Positions 47,479 through 58,915 of a stretch of DNA of 64,000 bases are shown here, piece after piece. The first letter of the stretch is position 1; every line of letters begins with the position of its first letter. The stretch covers positions 1,094,501 through 1,158,500 of the forward strand of contig NW_019028981.1 of NCBI RefSeq assembly GCF_002105155.1, given 5' to 3'. Made by a program: the position numbers and the translations under genes. The stretch comes from Lobosporangium transversale. Lineage: Eukaryota; Mortierellomycota; Mortierellomycetes; Mortierellales; Mortierellaceae. The notes beneath the pieces were generated by a model. It did not search any database. It was not told the DNA's origin and saw only the letters and a list, made by a program, of their open reading frames with translations.

Positions 47479-48902
47479 GGAAAAGAAATAAAGAATGGAT
47501 AATGGAGCTTGAAGAGTCAACAAAGTCATCTTTAATTGTATGAAATGACATTTAAGTCTGTGCAAAAATGTTTTTTACCACGGGCAATTATAGTTTGGAT
47601 GGTTTGGTTTCCTATGCTCATGTGTGTCATCACAATAGGTACATAAAATCACATGACGCATTACAACGGATATAAAATAAAGATTGACTGCTGATTTACA
47701 AAAAAATTAATAAGTCTAACGCAACAGCAATGACCAGACATTGGCCATTTAAGCGTGGATAAATGTAAAGGCATGAATACAAATGTATATACATGTATCT
47801 ATATACATTCTTTTCCTAAACTTTGAGGCAGTTCGATCGACAAGTAGCAAAGGAGATATATAAGCAACTATATTTCTCACCATGTTATCAGTTTACGCAC
47901 AAGATTTTCAGGCGTTGGAGAAAAAAGCACAAATGCGTACTACACATACATGTACCTTGATCTGAAGCTGAGATGACGATGCGGTCGATAACTGGAAGTG
48001 TTGTACATATTTTTTCTTATGTGTAATACATGTTTTGGCCCTTGTTTCATTGAATCTCCTTGACATTTCTGTCTAAAGAGTTAATGGCAAAGAGGATTAG
48101 GCGAGGGGTCAAATAGACGGATGAGGAGACAAAGGTGTACAAGTGTCCATTTAAAATAAGAAAGAAGGGGGGACCACATCATTTTAAGCACCTCCGTCTG
48201 CTCACTTGCCTCACTCTGTCTTCTTGTGGTTCTGCTATATTGGTATACCGCAACAGTAACCATTACAAGACCGGATTAAAAAAGAACAAAAAAGAGAGCA
48301 GTATGCAGACAGCCCGTCCGTTCGCATAGTTCAACATCTGACCCAACTTGTGTGGATGTGTTTGATTTACCTCGATAAATAAATAAACTGGTAAGCGGAT
48401 ACCCCTGTTGCCCCTTGTAGAACATAGCATTCCTCCTCTTGAGGAAGATACACATCGTATATTATGTGAAGCGTGTTTACAGTATATATATATATATTAT
48501 ATATATGTATATTCATATATATTTCCTTTTGCCTTGCGTTCTTAGTCCGACATTTATATGTATAAATATTCTTTCCTTGGAGTATTTATATCTTTTTTTT
48601 TCGATCCTTTTTTTGCGTCTTGTCTCGTACCCTTATTATATATAGCACTCTCATCTCATCACCCCTAGTCACATACAGTAGACACGTACCGTCCCCATCC
48701 CATCGTCATCCTCATCCTCGCTTCTTTTTTCTTTTCTTTTACAACAAGTAGCCGTCTGAATATCACAAGCTCTCCAGTCTTTCAATCCCTCTAACTCCTC
48801 TGCACAGCTACTCCCTTCTCCTTCTTCCCCTTTAATCACCCTCTCTTCCACTCTCCTCAGATCTATTTCTCTTCCACCTCTTATTTATTTATTTCCTTTT
48901 TT

Positions 48903-48903
48903 T

Positions 48904-48935
<32 letters not shown>

Positions 48936-48957
48936 TTTTTTTTTTTTTTTTTTTTTT
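48903..48957 (+). repeat. CTTT repeat and T-run in leader
   Basis: About eight CTTT units followed by over 20 T, ending 55 bases before the ATG at 49013. A polypyrimidine promoter or leader element. Confidence 0.85.
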
Positions 48958-49012
48958 GAAATCCAGAGATAAACAAATATCTAAAACCCACCTACACCAA
49001 ATACAACATACC

Positions 49013-50242
49013 ATGGATCCTGCCCCACCAAGTGCAGGTTCACCGACAGAGACTTCTCCTCAACCCTCTTCACCACCAACAGAGCCTCCAGTAACGACCG
49101 AACCCCCAAAGCCCCCTACCACATCCAACCCTCCTTCACCTCCAGTCACAACCGATAATCCTTCACCTTCTGAACCATCACCTGAAAAACCAGTGCCAAG
49201 CGAAAACCCCAATCCTAACCCGAATCCCAACCCCAATCCTAATCCCAATCCTAATCCTAATCCTAATCCAAACCCCAATCCTGATCCTAATCCTAACCCT
49301 GGACCTCCACCATCACAGCCCTCAAGCGGTGGAGGAGGAGGGAATGGTGATAATACGACCAGAGGTAGTAAGAACCCTCCTAAGACGAGTGCTAGCAGTG
49401 TAATAGCGCCCAGTCCTGGAAGCAATAATGGAGGCAATACCGATGGAGGGAGGAACAACAGCGGTACAGTCGATGATAAAAATAGCTCAAAGTCATCGGT
49501 GATCGGTCCCCTGATTGGAGGTATTGCTGGAGTTCTTGTGCTTGCACTCATAGTTGGCATCTTTGTCATGCGGTATCGGAAGAAGAACAAGGCTAGAAAG
49601 CGTCGGCTCGACATCTTACTGGATTCGCATGGGCAAGGTCATGATCAAGTTCAGGCTTTAGGACTAGGAGGTGGACCCTCAAATGCTACTGGTAAACCAA
49701 GGCCTAGCTCTGCTCATAGCTCTGTTGCAAGGCCATCGACACATTTGGAGATGAGTGGTACTGGAGCCGCTATTGGAGCGGGACCAATTGCCGGCGCTAT
49801 GCACCTTGCGAACGATGGATACGACATCTACGACTATAACCATCAAGGCTATCCACCCAATAATATGCCATATAATGGTTATCAGGACCAGTATGAACAA
49901 TATGACCTTTATGATCCATACTATCAACAACCTATGCCTCCTACGCAAGCTCCAGGCGGAGGAATGGAAGCCGGAGGGGCCCAGTTGCCGGCCGTTGGCT
50001 ATTATCCAGATTCAACAGTAGCATATCAGCAGCCTGCTCACGGACCGGGGTCTCCATCCATGACACATTCCTCGAGCGCATCGCCACCAAAATCATACCC
50101 TCATCCTCCTCCACCACAACAACCGATTTCAGCGAGTGAGACATACGAGCCGTTCAATAAGATCGAGACTGGAGATTACACCAACAGCCAATCGCCTGCA
50201 CGTAATCCACAGACAATTACAGGGGATCAAGGCAAGATGTAA
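49013..50242 (+). CDS. Single-pass membrane protein with Asn-Pro repeats
   Basis: A single-exon frame of 409 residues from the first in-frame ATG. Residues 1-64 are Pro/Ser/Thr-rich. About 16 tandem Asn-Pro pairs follow (residues ~64-97), then a Gly/Ser/Asn-rich spacer. A single membrane helix (VIGPLIGGIAGVLVLALIVG, residues ~163-186) is followed by a basic stop-transfer RYRKKNKARKRR. The last 210 residues are Gly/Tyr/Pro/Gln-rich with YDLYDPYYQQP-type motifs. There is no N-terminal signal peptide, so it would insert by its internal helix, probably N-out. The layout (long Ser/Thr/Pro ectodomain, one helix, cytoplasmic tail) resembles fungal wall-stress sensors such as Mid2, but no homology can be claimed. 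Confidence 0.75.
   Translation: MDPAPPSAGSPTETSPQPSSPPTEPPVTTEPPKPPTTSNPPSPPVTTDNPSPSEPSPEKPVPSENPNPNPNPNPNPNPNPNPNPNPNPNPDPNPNPGPPPSQPSSGGGGGNGDNTTRGSKNPPKTSASSVIAPSPGSNNGGNTDGGRNNSGTVDDKNSSKSSVIGPLIGGIAGVLVLALIVGIFVMRYRKKNKARKRRLDILLDSHGQGHDQVQALGLGGGPSNATGKPRPSSAHSSVARPSTHLEMSGTGAAIGAGPIAGAMHLANDGYDIYDYNHQGYPPNNMPYNGYQDQYEQYDLYDPYYQQPMPPTQAPGGGMEAGGAQLPAVGYYPDSTVAYQQPAHGPGSPSMTHSSSASPPKSYPHPPPPQQPISASETYEPFNKIETGDYTNSQSPARNPQTITGDQGKM
49204..49305 (+). repeat. AATCC(T/C) hexamer repeat encoding Asn-Pro
   Basis: Tandem AAYCCN codon pairs, with synonymous variation, encoding (NP)n. One Asp replaces Asn near the end. Confidence 0.9.
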
Positions 50243-51144
50243 TTGCTCTGAGATCACCATCTAACTAGTTTGGCATGAAGAATAAAAAAAAATAAAAAAA
50301 AAAAAAAAATGTGGCCGTGGGTCATCTTGCACACTATTTTCCCCTTAGTGCTTGTTTTTTGTCATAATGATGCAGGTAGACAAGTTAACCTCTAATGGTG
50401 TCACGAAACAAAAAAGATGTAGATCAAGGCAAAGACCCCAAAATAGGCTCTTAAGCAAGGTTTTCAAGGTTTTAATGTTTTATATCATTTCAGCATCATC
50501 TTATTACCCTTGCACAGAAAATCATTTGAACGCTCTGTAAAATCGGACCACATGCACAAACACAAAAATTAAGGAAAATTCCTTGGAGGATGATGGTATA
50601 GACCTAATATTTCTCCTAGCTCTTTATACCATATTTTTAATAAGCAGTATTGGATTAAAATAATACAAAAGCATCGTCTAGACTTTTCTTCCCTTACCAT
50701 AGTGATGACAATGAGTGCTGGTCGAACTTTAGACAGAAGCTAGTTGATTAAGAGATTTATTTTTGAGACTTGTTAGTCCTGGCCTGGGGAAAAGGGTACG
50801 CACGGTTAACTGACATCGCTTGAATACAGATACTTGGATTACCAGAAATGTCATGTTGTTTAACGTTGATTTTGCTGATGAAAAACCCCTTTTATTGAAT
50901 CAATGGATCAGATACAAATGGGAATCCTTTTAATCTTTGCAAAGACTAACTTCTGGTCGTCCTTTATTTAGAATATAAAGGGTCACTTTTTCATTCAGAA
51001 CGCGTCGATTGCCAAGTAATTTGGTCAATTTAAGGGCCTAAAACAGAAGTATCCCGCCTTATGTGTAATTTGCGGGATACTCTGGAGCAGGATCTTACGA
51101 GCTATAAGACCGAAAGGGACGAGGAAATACAAACCACACAACCT

Positions 51145-51183
<39 letters not shown>

Positions 51184-52410
51184 AACTTTAACCACGAGTT
51201 TAACATTTGTATGGTTTTATGATAGGACGTTCGTCCGATAATGCTGGCCATTGTTGAAGAAATAATTCAGAAAAGATTGCTATTGAACTTTTCGATGATA
51301 AATTAACATTTTTCTTGGTACACCCCTACGACGATTTTTTTATTTTTTTTTACCTCCTCTTTCATTTTTATCTCTCTTCACCTCTTAACTTGTATGTCAA
51401 CCATCCTGTCCATGTTCCCACTCCGATAGCAAGATAAAAGAAACAAAAAATACAAAAAAATGGAATTTCAAAAATATTTCTATAGGCTGGATAACAGCTC
51501 TCCTGGGTTTATCGAGTTCAACGAAACAGTCTTTGAAATGTCTGTATGCTATCGAGCACCTGGACATAGTCCATTCGCGACTCATGACAGAGACAAAGGC
51601 ATGGAAAAACGATTTCTTGCATTGCACTGGCGATTGTTGTTCCTTGGTATCACGTGTCCATTTCCCGTCTTTTTAGGGGACCCACACGGGATCGATTCGT
51701 GGTGTCGTCGTGAACAGTGTCCTATTCAAGTTTCTAATGAGATTCAGCTTGCATAGTAACATATCTAGACTGAGTAGTAAATATCTGCATTAATGTTCAC
51801 TATAACTACTTTTTTACAAAGGACGACCATCACGGAGATATTCGGCCGATACCATTATCCTGACCAGCGATACTATACTATCTCTATATGCAGACTTCGG
51901 AACATCATCGCGCACTTGGATTCGATTCAGAGAGTCAATAGCGACCTAGTATATATAAACAATGTCTTGATCTTTTGTATATGTGTTTGTGTTTGTGCAG
52001 GGTTGCACCATTGTACTAATATCTCGGATAATTTTACAATAGGATATCCTCTCAACAATGTTGGCTATTGCTGAGAAACGTATCAATCTTAAAACCGGTT
52101 TCCTCCAGGTTTAGGTTTCACTTTTTATTTTACATGTGTCCCAATTAATACTTGTGTTCATTGTGCTACATCATTTGGTTCGTGTATGCAAATGTGTTCC
52201 GGCCATCCTCATGTCCATGTGGCACAAGTTTTTAGTCGCCGCCCAAAGGCAAAAGTGGAGTACTTGTATACAATTGCTCATTCTCATCTCAAAAGAACAA
52301 TTTCATTTCATTCACTACCTTTTCATACCTTCTCATTCCTTGTTTTCATTCAACTTTATTCGCTTGTCATTCATCATCTTATCCTACACTGTTGAAAAAC
52401 ACCGGACTCC
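50243..52410. other. Gap before the FAD monooxygenase gene
   Basis: 2.2 kb. A 98-codon frame at 51460-51756 begins with ATG in an A-rich context but matches no family I know. A perfect 10-bp inverted repeat (AGTATCCCGC ... GCGGGATACT) lies at 51048-51081. The last 100 bases are CT-rich leader. Confidence 0.4.
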
Positions 52411-54287
52411 ATGGCATCTCCAGCATCTCCTCTATCCCCACCAAAAGTACTTATTGTTGGTGCAGGTGTCGCAGGCTTGTTGCTAGGAGCTTTGCTTGAG
52501 CGTGCCAAGATCCCCTATGTCATCTTCGAACGAGCAGCGACTGTAAAACCGCTAGGTAAAGAAGAAGAAAAAAAAAAACAACGTTCACCGGAACATTCAA
52601 CGTTTATTTTGAACCCCTTTCTGCGTGTGCAGTCACTAAAGCTATTTGAACCAAAAAAAAATAGGCGCCATCATGTCAGTCAATGCAAGTATCCTCCCCG
52701 TATTCGAACAAATTGGAATCTATGATGATTTGATGAAGTTCAGCTACACAACGGATGGGATGTACATCTATGACGAGAACCTGAATTTGATTCGCCACAA
52801 CAGTAATGAGGGTGTCAAAGAAGCGTATGTTATATGAAGCGATAATTGAGGATGTATAATATATTGAATAAGAACGAGCGCATTGGAGTCAAGCATATGA
52901 TTTTGTTAATTCTTCATCCTAACCTTTTTCATTTCATTATATCTATAGAATCGGCTATGGTCCCCTCGTCTTCTCTCGGCCCAAATTTTATGACCTCCTT
53001 CTCGCTCAGATCCCAACAGATAAGATTCATTTCAACAAAAAGGTTGTTTCGATCGAACATGGTGAAGAAATCGAAAAAAATCCATTCGGTTCCCATGTCA
53101 AGATTGTTTGTGCTGACAACACATCCTATGAAGGCGATATCCTCGTAGGCGCGGATGGGACTTATTCTGCAGTTCGCCAAAGCCTTTACAAGGACTTGCG
53201 GGAGAAAAACTTGTTACCAAAGAATGATATGCAAGCTTTGAAGATCGGATATCTCACCATGGTTGGCACCACAGACCCATTAGATGTCAATACTTACCCA
53301 GAACTTAAGGATGATTTCTCACACTTTCATTTTGTGATTGGAAATGGAAAACCTCACACCGTAATGCTTCTTTATTTGCATTTTTATCTGGAGATGACAT
53401 GAAGGCGGTCTAATTTTAGTTCCCTAATCCCAGTATTAAAAACTTGTATCTTTTTTTTTTTCCCCGTATTAACTGATCTTCCAGTGGCACACATTCACGG
53501 TTCCAGAGAACAAGATGTGCTGGGGAGTCCAGGTTCAATTGACAAAGGATGCTGGATCTGAGGACAAATCAGCTCGAGATGAGGCCGAATGGGGACCTCA
53601 GGGCACAGAGGCAATGATCAAAGAGGTTCGTGATTTTACAACTCCTTATGGTCCATTGGGTAAAATCATTGATGCTACTCCAAGAGAACGGATTTCCAAG
53701 GTTTATCTCGAAGAAAAACTATTCGATACTTGGCACTACGGTCGCACTGTGCTTATTGGTGATGGTAATAAAAAAAAAAAGAAAAGAAAAGATAAATATT
53801 AAAATATGTAATTTAATGTAATTTAATGTATTAGGAAAGATGCGAATTCTGAGATCTCTAAAACTCACCTATTTGAGCTTTTTTTTTTTTTTCAGCTGCC
53901 CATAAGATGTCGCCTAGTCAGGGTCAAGGTGCTGTGAATGCTCTAGAAGATGCAGTGATTCTTGCCAACTGCCTTTATGATATTGCAGAGACACCCACAT
54001 ATCAAAACATTACCGAAGCCTTTAAGGAATACAAGGAACAGCGCTTTCCCCATGTTAAATTTCATTTCCAGGACAGCGCCATGAAGGCTCGTCTTGTCTT
54101 TGGCCAGACATGGTCCGATCAACTGTTGAGAAAAATCTTTGTTGGATATATGCCACAATATGTTCGACTCAATGAAATCATAAAAGCCGGTACCTATAAG
54201 CCCCAATGCCTGTTCTTACCCTTGGCACCTAAACGTGGTACAAAAGACCCTCTCCCTCAAAAGCCTCTCAAGAGGAAGCTCCTATAA
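52411..54287 (+). CDS. FAD-dependent monooxygenase (UbiH/salicylate hydroxylase-like)
   Basis: Exons 52411-52555, 52665-52824, 52949-53360, 53485-53764 and 53896-54287 give about 462 residues. These are class A flavoprotein hydroxylases that use NAD(P)H and O2 on aromatic or isoprenoid substrates. Seen: the dinucleotide fold VLIVGAGVAGLLLGALLERA near residue 14, ending in Glu39 (IFERA); the DG motif GDILVGADGTYSAVRQ; and the GD motif VLIGDAAHKMSPSQGQGAVN with its ribityl-binding Asp. The C-terminal part is helical and short, with a basic tail. No signal or membrane anchor. Substrate unknown; there are no neighbouring secondary-metabolism genes. All junctions are in phase, each with a clean GT..AG. 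Confidence 0.92.
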
Positions 54288-54875
54288 AAGCCTGCAGCCA
54301 GCTCTTCTAGGCAAGAAATTGAAGTGAAATAAACCAAAGCAAATATAAAAAGTATGTCTTCGCTTCGGTAAATATTGTCTGATAAGTAAAAATGGCTAAT
54401 CTAAAGGCGACTCCTACTGCCAAGTCCTAGCGGAGCTAAACAAACGAGATGCGAAAGTTTTACAGGTAAAACAAGGAATGGAGGCCAAATAACGCTAAAC
54501 AGATTGCCAGGAAAACCATGAGGGTGTTGACAGCTACCAAAGAGAGTCTTCAAAGTTGCATCTATTTCTTGTTTACTGTAAAAACTCTCGTATCTCGCTC
54601 ACTGAGAACAATCTTGTGTTGATGAGAAGCACCGGAGTTATTGTTGAACTTGTTGACATCCAACAAAAAAAGGTTCACCACTGTAGATCAATGTCCTTTT
54701 TGATCATGATATCCAACTACAATCCAGTGACAGAAACGGCTAGAGACGCATCAACGTATTTATGCGATCCTAATACTTCCTGTCTATTGACGTTTTTATT
54801 GAGAGAAAGCCCACCAATTAAAGGCGGATTTTGTTTGAAAGACTGAATAATAACCCCCCGCAAATAACTTCATTG

Positions 54876-55008
54876 TTTGGCAGCCCAGTTGCCACCCAAG
54901 TGTGAAGTTAAGTGGCTGTTCCAAAAAATAGGCTGCCAAATAATGGCAAAATTACCACATGTATTAAGTATGGGCTGCCAATAATATTTGGCACCTGGGT
55001 TGCAAAAA
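54876..55008. repeat. Inverted-repeat cluster beside the tRNA
   Basis: TTTGGCAGCCCA at the left is matched by two opposite copies, GGCTGCCAAATAATGGCA near 54931 and GGGCTGCCAATAATATTTGGCA near 54972. CAGTTGCC-type and GGCACCTGGGTTGC-type flanks also pair loosely. About 130 bp; may be a small hairpin element. Confidence 0.5.
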
Positions 55009-55010
55009 CA

Positions 55011-55016
55011 AAAAAA
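55011..55016 (-). terminator. Pol III T-run terminator
   Basis: Six T on the minus strand four bases after the tRNA 3' end, followed by more T a few bases on, typical for RNA polymerase III. Confidence 0.75.
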
Positions 55017-55019
55017 TCG

Positions 55020-55091
55020 TAGCAAAGGGTGGTTTCGATCCACCGACCTCTGGGTTATGAGCCCAGCGCTCTTCCTCTGGGCGACTTTGCT
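55020..55091 (-). tRNA. Initiator tRNA-Met (CAT), unusual D-arm
   Basis: A 72-base cloverleaf without intron. The acceptor stem AGCAAAG/CTTTGCT pairs perfectly with discriminator A. The anticodon stem has three G:C pairs (GGG..CCC) around CTCATAA, and the T-loop is ATCGAAA. These, with A1:T72, are the marks of eukaryotic initiator tRNA rather than elongator tRNA. The D-stem reads GCCC/GAGC and has a C:A mismatch at 12-23, and position 9 is C, so the A-box (TCGCCCAGAGG) departs from the usual TGGCGCAGNGG. It could be a functional variant or a recently decaying copy. Confidence 0.88.
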
Positions 55092-55190
55092 TTTCACGAT
55101 ATTTTGTGAAAAAATCACTGTCTTAAGAACCGGGGGGTTATACTGAGATGCCCTTAAAAACCGCAACGAGACGCAAATACATAGAACACA

Positions 55191-55323
55191 CTGAAGTGTT
55201 GTACCAAGATAAAGGTCTTTATTAGTTTATGATACATATAATACTATACAAGTAACTAGTGCTGAGATCAATGAGGTTGCATACCTGAAGTGTTGTACCA
55301 AGATAAAGGTAAGGAACACTTCA
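55191..55323. repeat. Direct repeat with terminal hairpin
   Basis: A 26-bp sequence beginning CTGAAGTGTTGTACCAAGAT occurs at 55191-55216 and 55285-55310, 94 bases apart. The second copy is followed by AACACTTCAG (55314-55323), the perfect inverse of its first ten bases. Confidence 0.85.
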
Positions 55324-55615
55324 GGGACGGAGAGTCCACTATTTATTATAGCGGGGAGGATCGGGTGGCTGAGCTCACGTCCAGGCAGGACGGGGTGACC
55401 ACTATAGGTATACCTCTGGTCCTACCTACCATGACGTCACTTGTTATAGGACGTGAGCTTAAGTTGCCTCGATTTAGGACATTTGTCGTAGAGCATCTAC
55501 TAGTGATCTCTGGAAACTAGTAGGTAATGATGAAAAATGAAGAATTGGGCAAGAGCCTCGTGGTTTTGGGATACGATAGTGATCCTAAGTAATGCTTTGA
55601 ATGATTTTGAGGATG

Positions 55616-55740
55616 CTGCAAAAGGGCATCGATAATAAGAAGAGAGATCTTTAATAACTGCTAATTTTCTGAGAATTCATAATGAGAATAATGAAGATAA
55701 ACTCACCTGCAAAAGGGCATCGATAATAAGAAGTGAGATG
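55616..55740. repeat. 33-bp direct repeat
   Basis: CTGCAAAAGGGCATCGATAA and the next bases (ending AAGNGAGAT) occur at 55616-55648 and 55707-55739, 91 bases apart, with one mismatch. Confidence 0.85.
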
Positions 55741-56398
55741 CCGTTTTTGCAGTGAAGGAAAAAGCTACTTAAATACTATTTAAAAATGGTAGAAAATAGG
55801 ATGATAGGAAATAAATAAATTGAAAGGAAATACATATTTAGGTAATGAATAGGCGTCATTTACGACAATTTTGCCTGAGTTAGAAAGCTATTTATTACCT
55901 TAATATTATGCCGTGCGGTATGTTAAGGGGTATATCTAATTTTTAGGACCTACCCTGTCCCTCTCTCAAGTTAGCTGGATTGTATACATATCAACCTGTG
56001 GTCCTCTATCGTTAAGAAGAAATAGCTGGATGCTATGCATCACAACTCGCTTTTCAAGTTGGGAATTTTTTTTTCTGATTCCACCAAAGTTTCTTTGTGA
56101 CCCTGCGAAACAAAAATTATTTTTTACGTTGTGGTTGTGGTGTTCATATACCTGGCGAAGTAGCGTATGTTAGTGCATGGCTCTTTGAGTTGTGGAAATA
56201 CCCTTTAGAGAGTAGATGAAAGAGTAAAAGCAGAGTTCTTTGTGCATCTCTGGAAGTGGTTCTCTTCACTAGTAAAGTCTTTTCTAAGGGTGATATAAAA
56301 TTGGAATGGTATCAGCGCTCCTCGCCTTCCCAACCGTCCTCCAACTTTGCTCACTATCTACTATCAACTGTAAATAAAAAAAAAAGCTTCAGCTTGCG

Positions 56399-58598
56399 AT
56401 GACATCCAAGTTACTGTCCTCTTTTCGGAGTACTGTCTGCTCAATATCCAGGACCTATTTAGCCTTCAGGAGCAAGCCAATCTCTTTGTATCCACCTCAG
56501 AGACCTTTAAGTGTCCCATACCCTTTTGCCCCCCAATGGGGCATGCCATCTTTATATTTATCCAGAACGAGCTCATATACTCAGAGCTTCAGTTTTACAA
56601 CATCTAAGATTACCTTGATATCAGGAACAACATACTCTCCTCATTTCTGTCTTCGAGCCCAAAATATGCTTGTCTCAGCCTCGCCTAGTAGACTAGTAGT
56701 AGTAGAGCCTATCCTCGCCCCTGCTTCTGTCCACAGCCGCTACTTTCACAGATGTCTGTCGCGCTCATTTCACAGCTCCGTCCGGTCTAATTTCTCTGCT
56801 CAGTCTGTACCTGAAGCACTCACGCTCTTCAAGACCGCTGAAGGCGCTAATGCCTTGATTGCTCTCAGCATGGCGTCCTCTACATTGTATTTCCTGCCTT
56901 ACAAGAAGTGGTTCCAAAAGAGTACTTGGTCACGCCGTCTGTTCGTGTCTTTCCCTATCTTCCTTATAATACTTCTGCTTGTGGTCGTCGTTGAGAGGGC
57001 TCCAAACACAGGCCGATGGCGTTTTTTCCTAACTTACTCACAGGGCTCCCAAGAAGGGGGGAAGGAGCAGAAGAATGAGAACAACGAAGAAAAATACAAG
57101 GAAAAATGGGATGAGGATGGAAAAAAAAGTGAGGAGAAGTTGCAGGAGGAAGCTTTCAATGCTGCCTTTGGAGACCAACTTATTAAGGATCCGAATGATG
57201 AGCGTGTTAAACTAGTGGAGCATATATTCAAAAACTTGGTGGAAGGCGCAATCCATGAAGACGGAGTCACGCTCAAGTCATTTCTGTGTGACCTCAGGGA
57301 AATCGAGGCCCCTAAGGGCTACGAGAGAGCTGGCTCAGCAAAGGTAGAGTGTTGTGAATACAATGGCGAGAATAACACGAAAACCATCATCATTACTAGT
57401 GATGGAAGTAGCCCTGACCTTGCCGATCCTAAATCGGACACTATTACAGAACCGGAAGGTAGACATCAGAAGAAGCCAAGGGATGCAATACGTATCAACG
57501 TCTCAAAAGACGGTGAGCCCAATGCAGTAACCCTGCCTAATAGAAGAATTATCGTCTATGATGGGTTGCTGAAAATGGTTAATTACAATGAAGACCTTGT
57601 CGCTGCTGTAATAGCACATGAACTTGCTCATGTGATCCAGGACCATATCCAAGAGAGCAAGGGACAGCAGACACTTTCCCATATCCTCAGTAGTAAGTCA
57701 TTGCATCCAGCTTTGGCACTGTACTTCTTTAAGATACTGTACCGGTCCTAACTTATACTACCTTTCTTTGGTCACTTTCTTATTTGCTGTTGTAACTTAA
57801 GTGGGCGTCTTTGGAGTAATATGGGCCAAGCTCAAGTGTTTAGGGCCTTTTGCTACCAACCTGGTGGGCAATCTACTTCCAACGGCATTCAATAGCGCCT
57901 TAATAGCCAACCATTGGCGTCAAGGAATTGAACGCGAGGCTGATATGGTTGCACTTAGGATCATGGCCTGTGCGGGTTATGACCCTATCCATCTTGCTCG
58001 CTTCTTTGATATCCTCGCCCGGCTTGAAGAGTACAAACTCTTGCAATACTCGGAGCAAGAAGGGCTGTTCTATCCATCAAGAGACTGGAGGGTTGCGACA
58101 AGACACATGGCATTCCCTGTATCTATCAATGCTGATGCCATGTCTGATGGTCGGATTGCATTGCCAACCGATGGATTATGGCAGCCTGATTGTTTCCCTA
58201 TAATAGGCTTTGGCGACCTTCACGAAAGACTTTGGGACCATTCTTCTTTCTCACCCTCCGCTTGGGATTCTATCGCAGCCGCAGTAATTCAAGAGGGCGT
58301 AGAGCACAAGGATTTCAGTTTGTTTTTATCGACATCCTCCCTCTCGATGGAGGAACAGAACAAAGTCCTCAAGGAACACGCAGAGTCGCGTTGGTGGGAG
58401 AGCACCCATCCTGGCCCTCGGAATCGACAGCAATATCTTACTAAGGCCATGTATGATGTCCGTGAAAAGTTTAGAAAATCTGAAAAGTTGCGTGTGGCGC
58501 CCATCATGCGCTTCTTTTCCAAGGAATGGGACCAAAGGCAGAAGCATATCATTGCCGCCATGAGTATAGACTGCAAAAGGGAGGAGAACAGGGATTGA
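56399..58598 (+). CDS. OMA1: OMA1-like mitochondrial M48 metalloprotease
   Basis: Exons 56399-57692 and 57802-58598 give about 696 residues. Oma1 is an inner-membrane zinc protease in mitochondrial quality control and stress response. The zinc site is HELAH (His407, Glu408, His411) with the third ligand expected at Glu475 in EREADMVAL. The first 140 residues are Ser/Arg-rich with few acids, fitting a mitochondrial presequence. One membrane helix (FPIFLIILLLVVVVE) lies near residues 182-200, followed by a highly charged Glu/Lys stretch. It is longer than yeast (~345) or human (~524) OMA1 because of the presequence, an acidic spacer before the zinc site and a C-terminal extension. The intron falls just after the HELAH helix. 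M48 is certain; the OMA1 subgroup is likely. Confidence 0.88.
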
Positions 58599-58915
58599 CC
58601 AAGAAATGAAAGTACTTAGGCTTGAGACTCGAATAGCAACGGCATCAAAGTTTATGCTTCAATAAATCATCAATAACAAGTAAAATATACCTAGTCTTCT
58701 ACGAATCCTGAGAACACATAAATACGTGTATATGAGCACTTTGGCTTTGGGACATGGTTAACATGATTAACGATTAACATGCTTAATCAAAAAGGAAAAA
58801 CATGCACAGATGTATGTGAAATGTATTGTTTTAATAGTTTGTAGGAAAAAAAAAAAAAAAAAAAAAAAACGATTCATACTAATTCTAAGTAAATGCTTCT
58901 TCTTTCATCTTTTTT
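58599..58915. other. Convergent 3' gap
   Basis: About 317 bases with a 28-base A-run at about 58842-58869, between convergent genes. No gene. Confidence 0.6.

Larger units (their letters stand above)
47189..49012. promoter_or_regulatory. Divergent gap between carrier and membrane protein genes
   Basis: The two flanking genes are divergent, so promoters of both lie here. Contains the GAACAA repeat near the carrier start, an ATAT tract at 48482-48510 and CTTT repeats at about 48906-48940. No gene supported. Confidence 0.45.
54288..55019. other. 3' flank and repeat-rich gap
   Basis: No gene supported; a 96-codon frame at 54556-54846 is unrecognised. The right half holds an inverted-repeat cluster listed separately. 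Confidence 0.45.
55092..56398. other. Repeat-filled gap upstream of the OMA1-like gene
   Basis: Contains two pairs of direct repeats (listed) and otherwise unassigned sequence. It may hold a decayed retroelement or LTR fragment but no coding domain was found. The OMA1-like promoter should lie in the last few hundred bases. Confidence 0.45.

Noticed and set aside
46993-47565. 190-codon minus frame of Phe-Leu repeats
   Set aside because: It is a translation of the GAACAA repeat and carrier exon 1 in the wrong frame; no signal of coding.
49060-49614. Minus frame rich in Gly-Leu
   Set aside because: Antisense of the Asn-Pro repeat; composition is explained by that repeat.
54876-55740. Intact retrotransposon around the repeats
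   Set aside because: No reverse transcriptase, integrase or gag-like frame is present.
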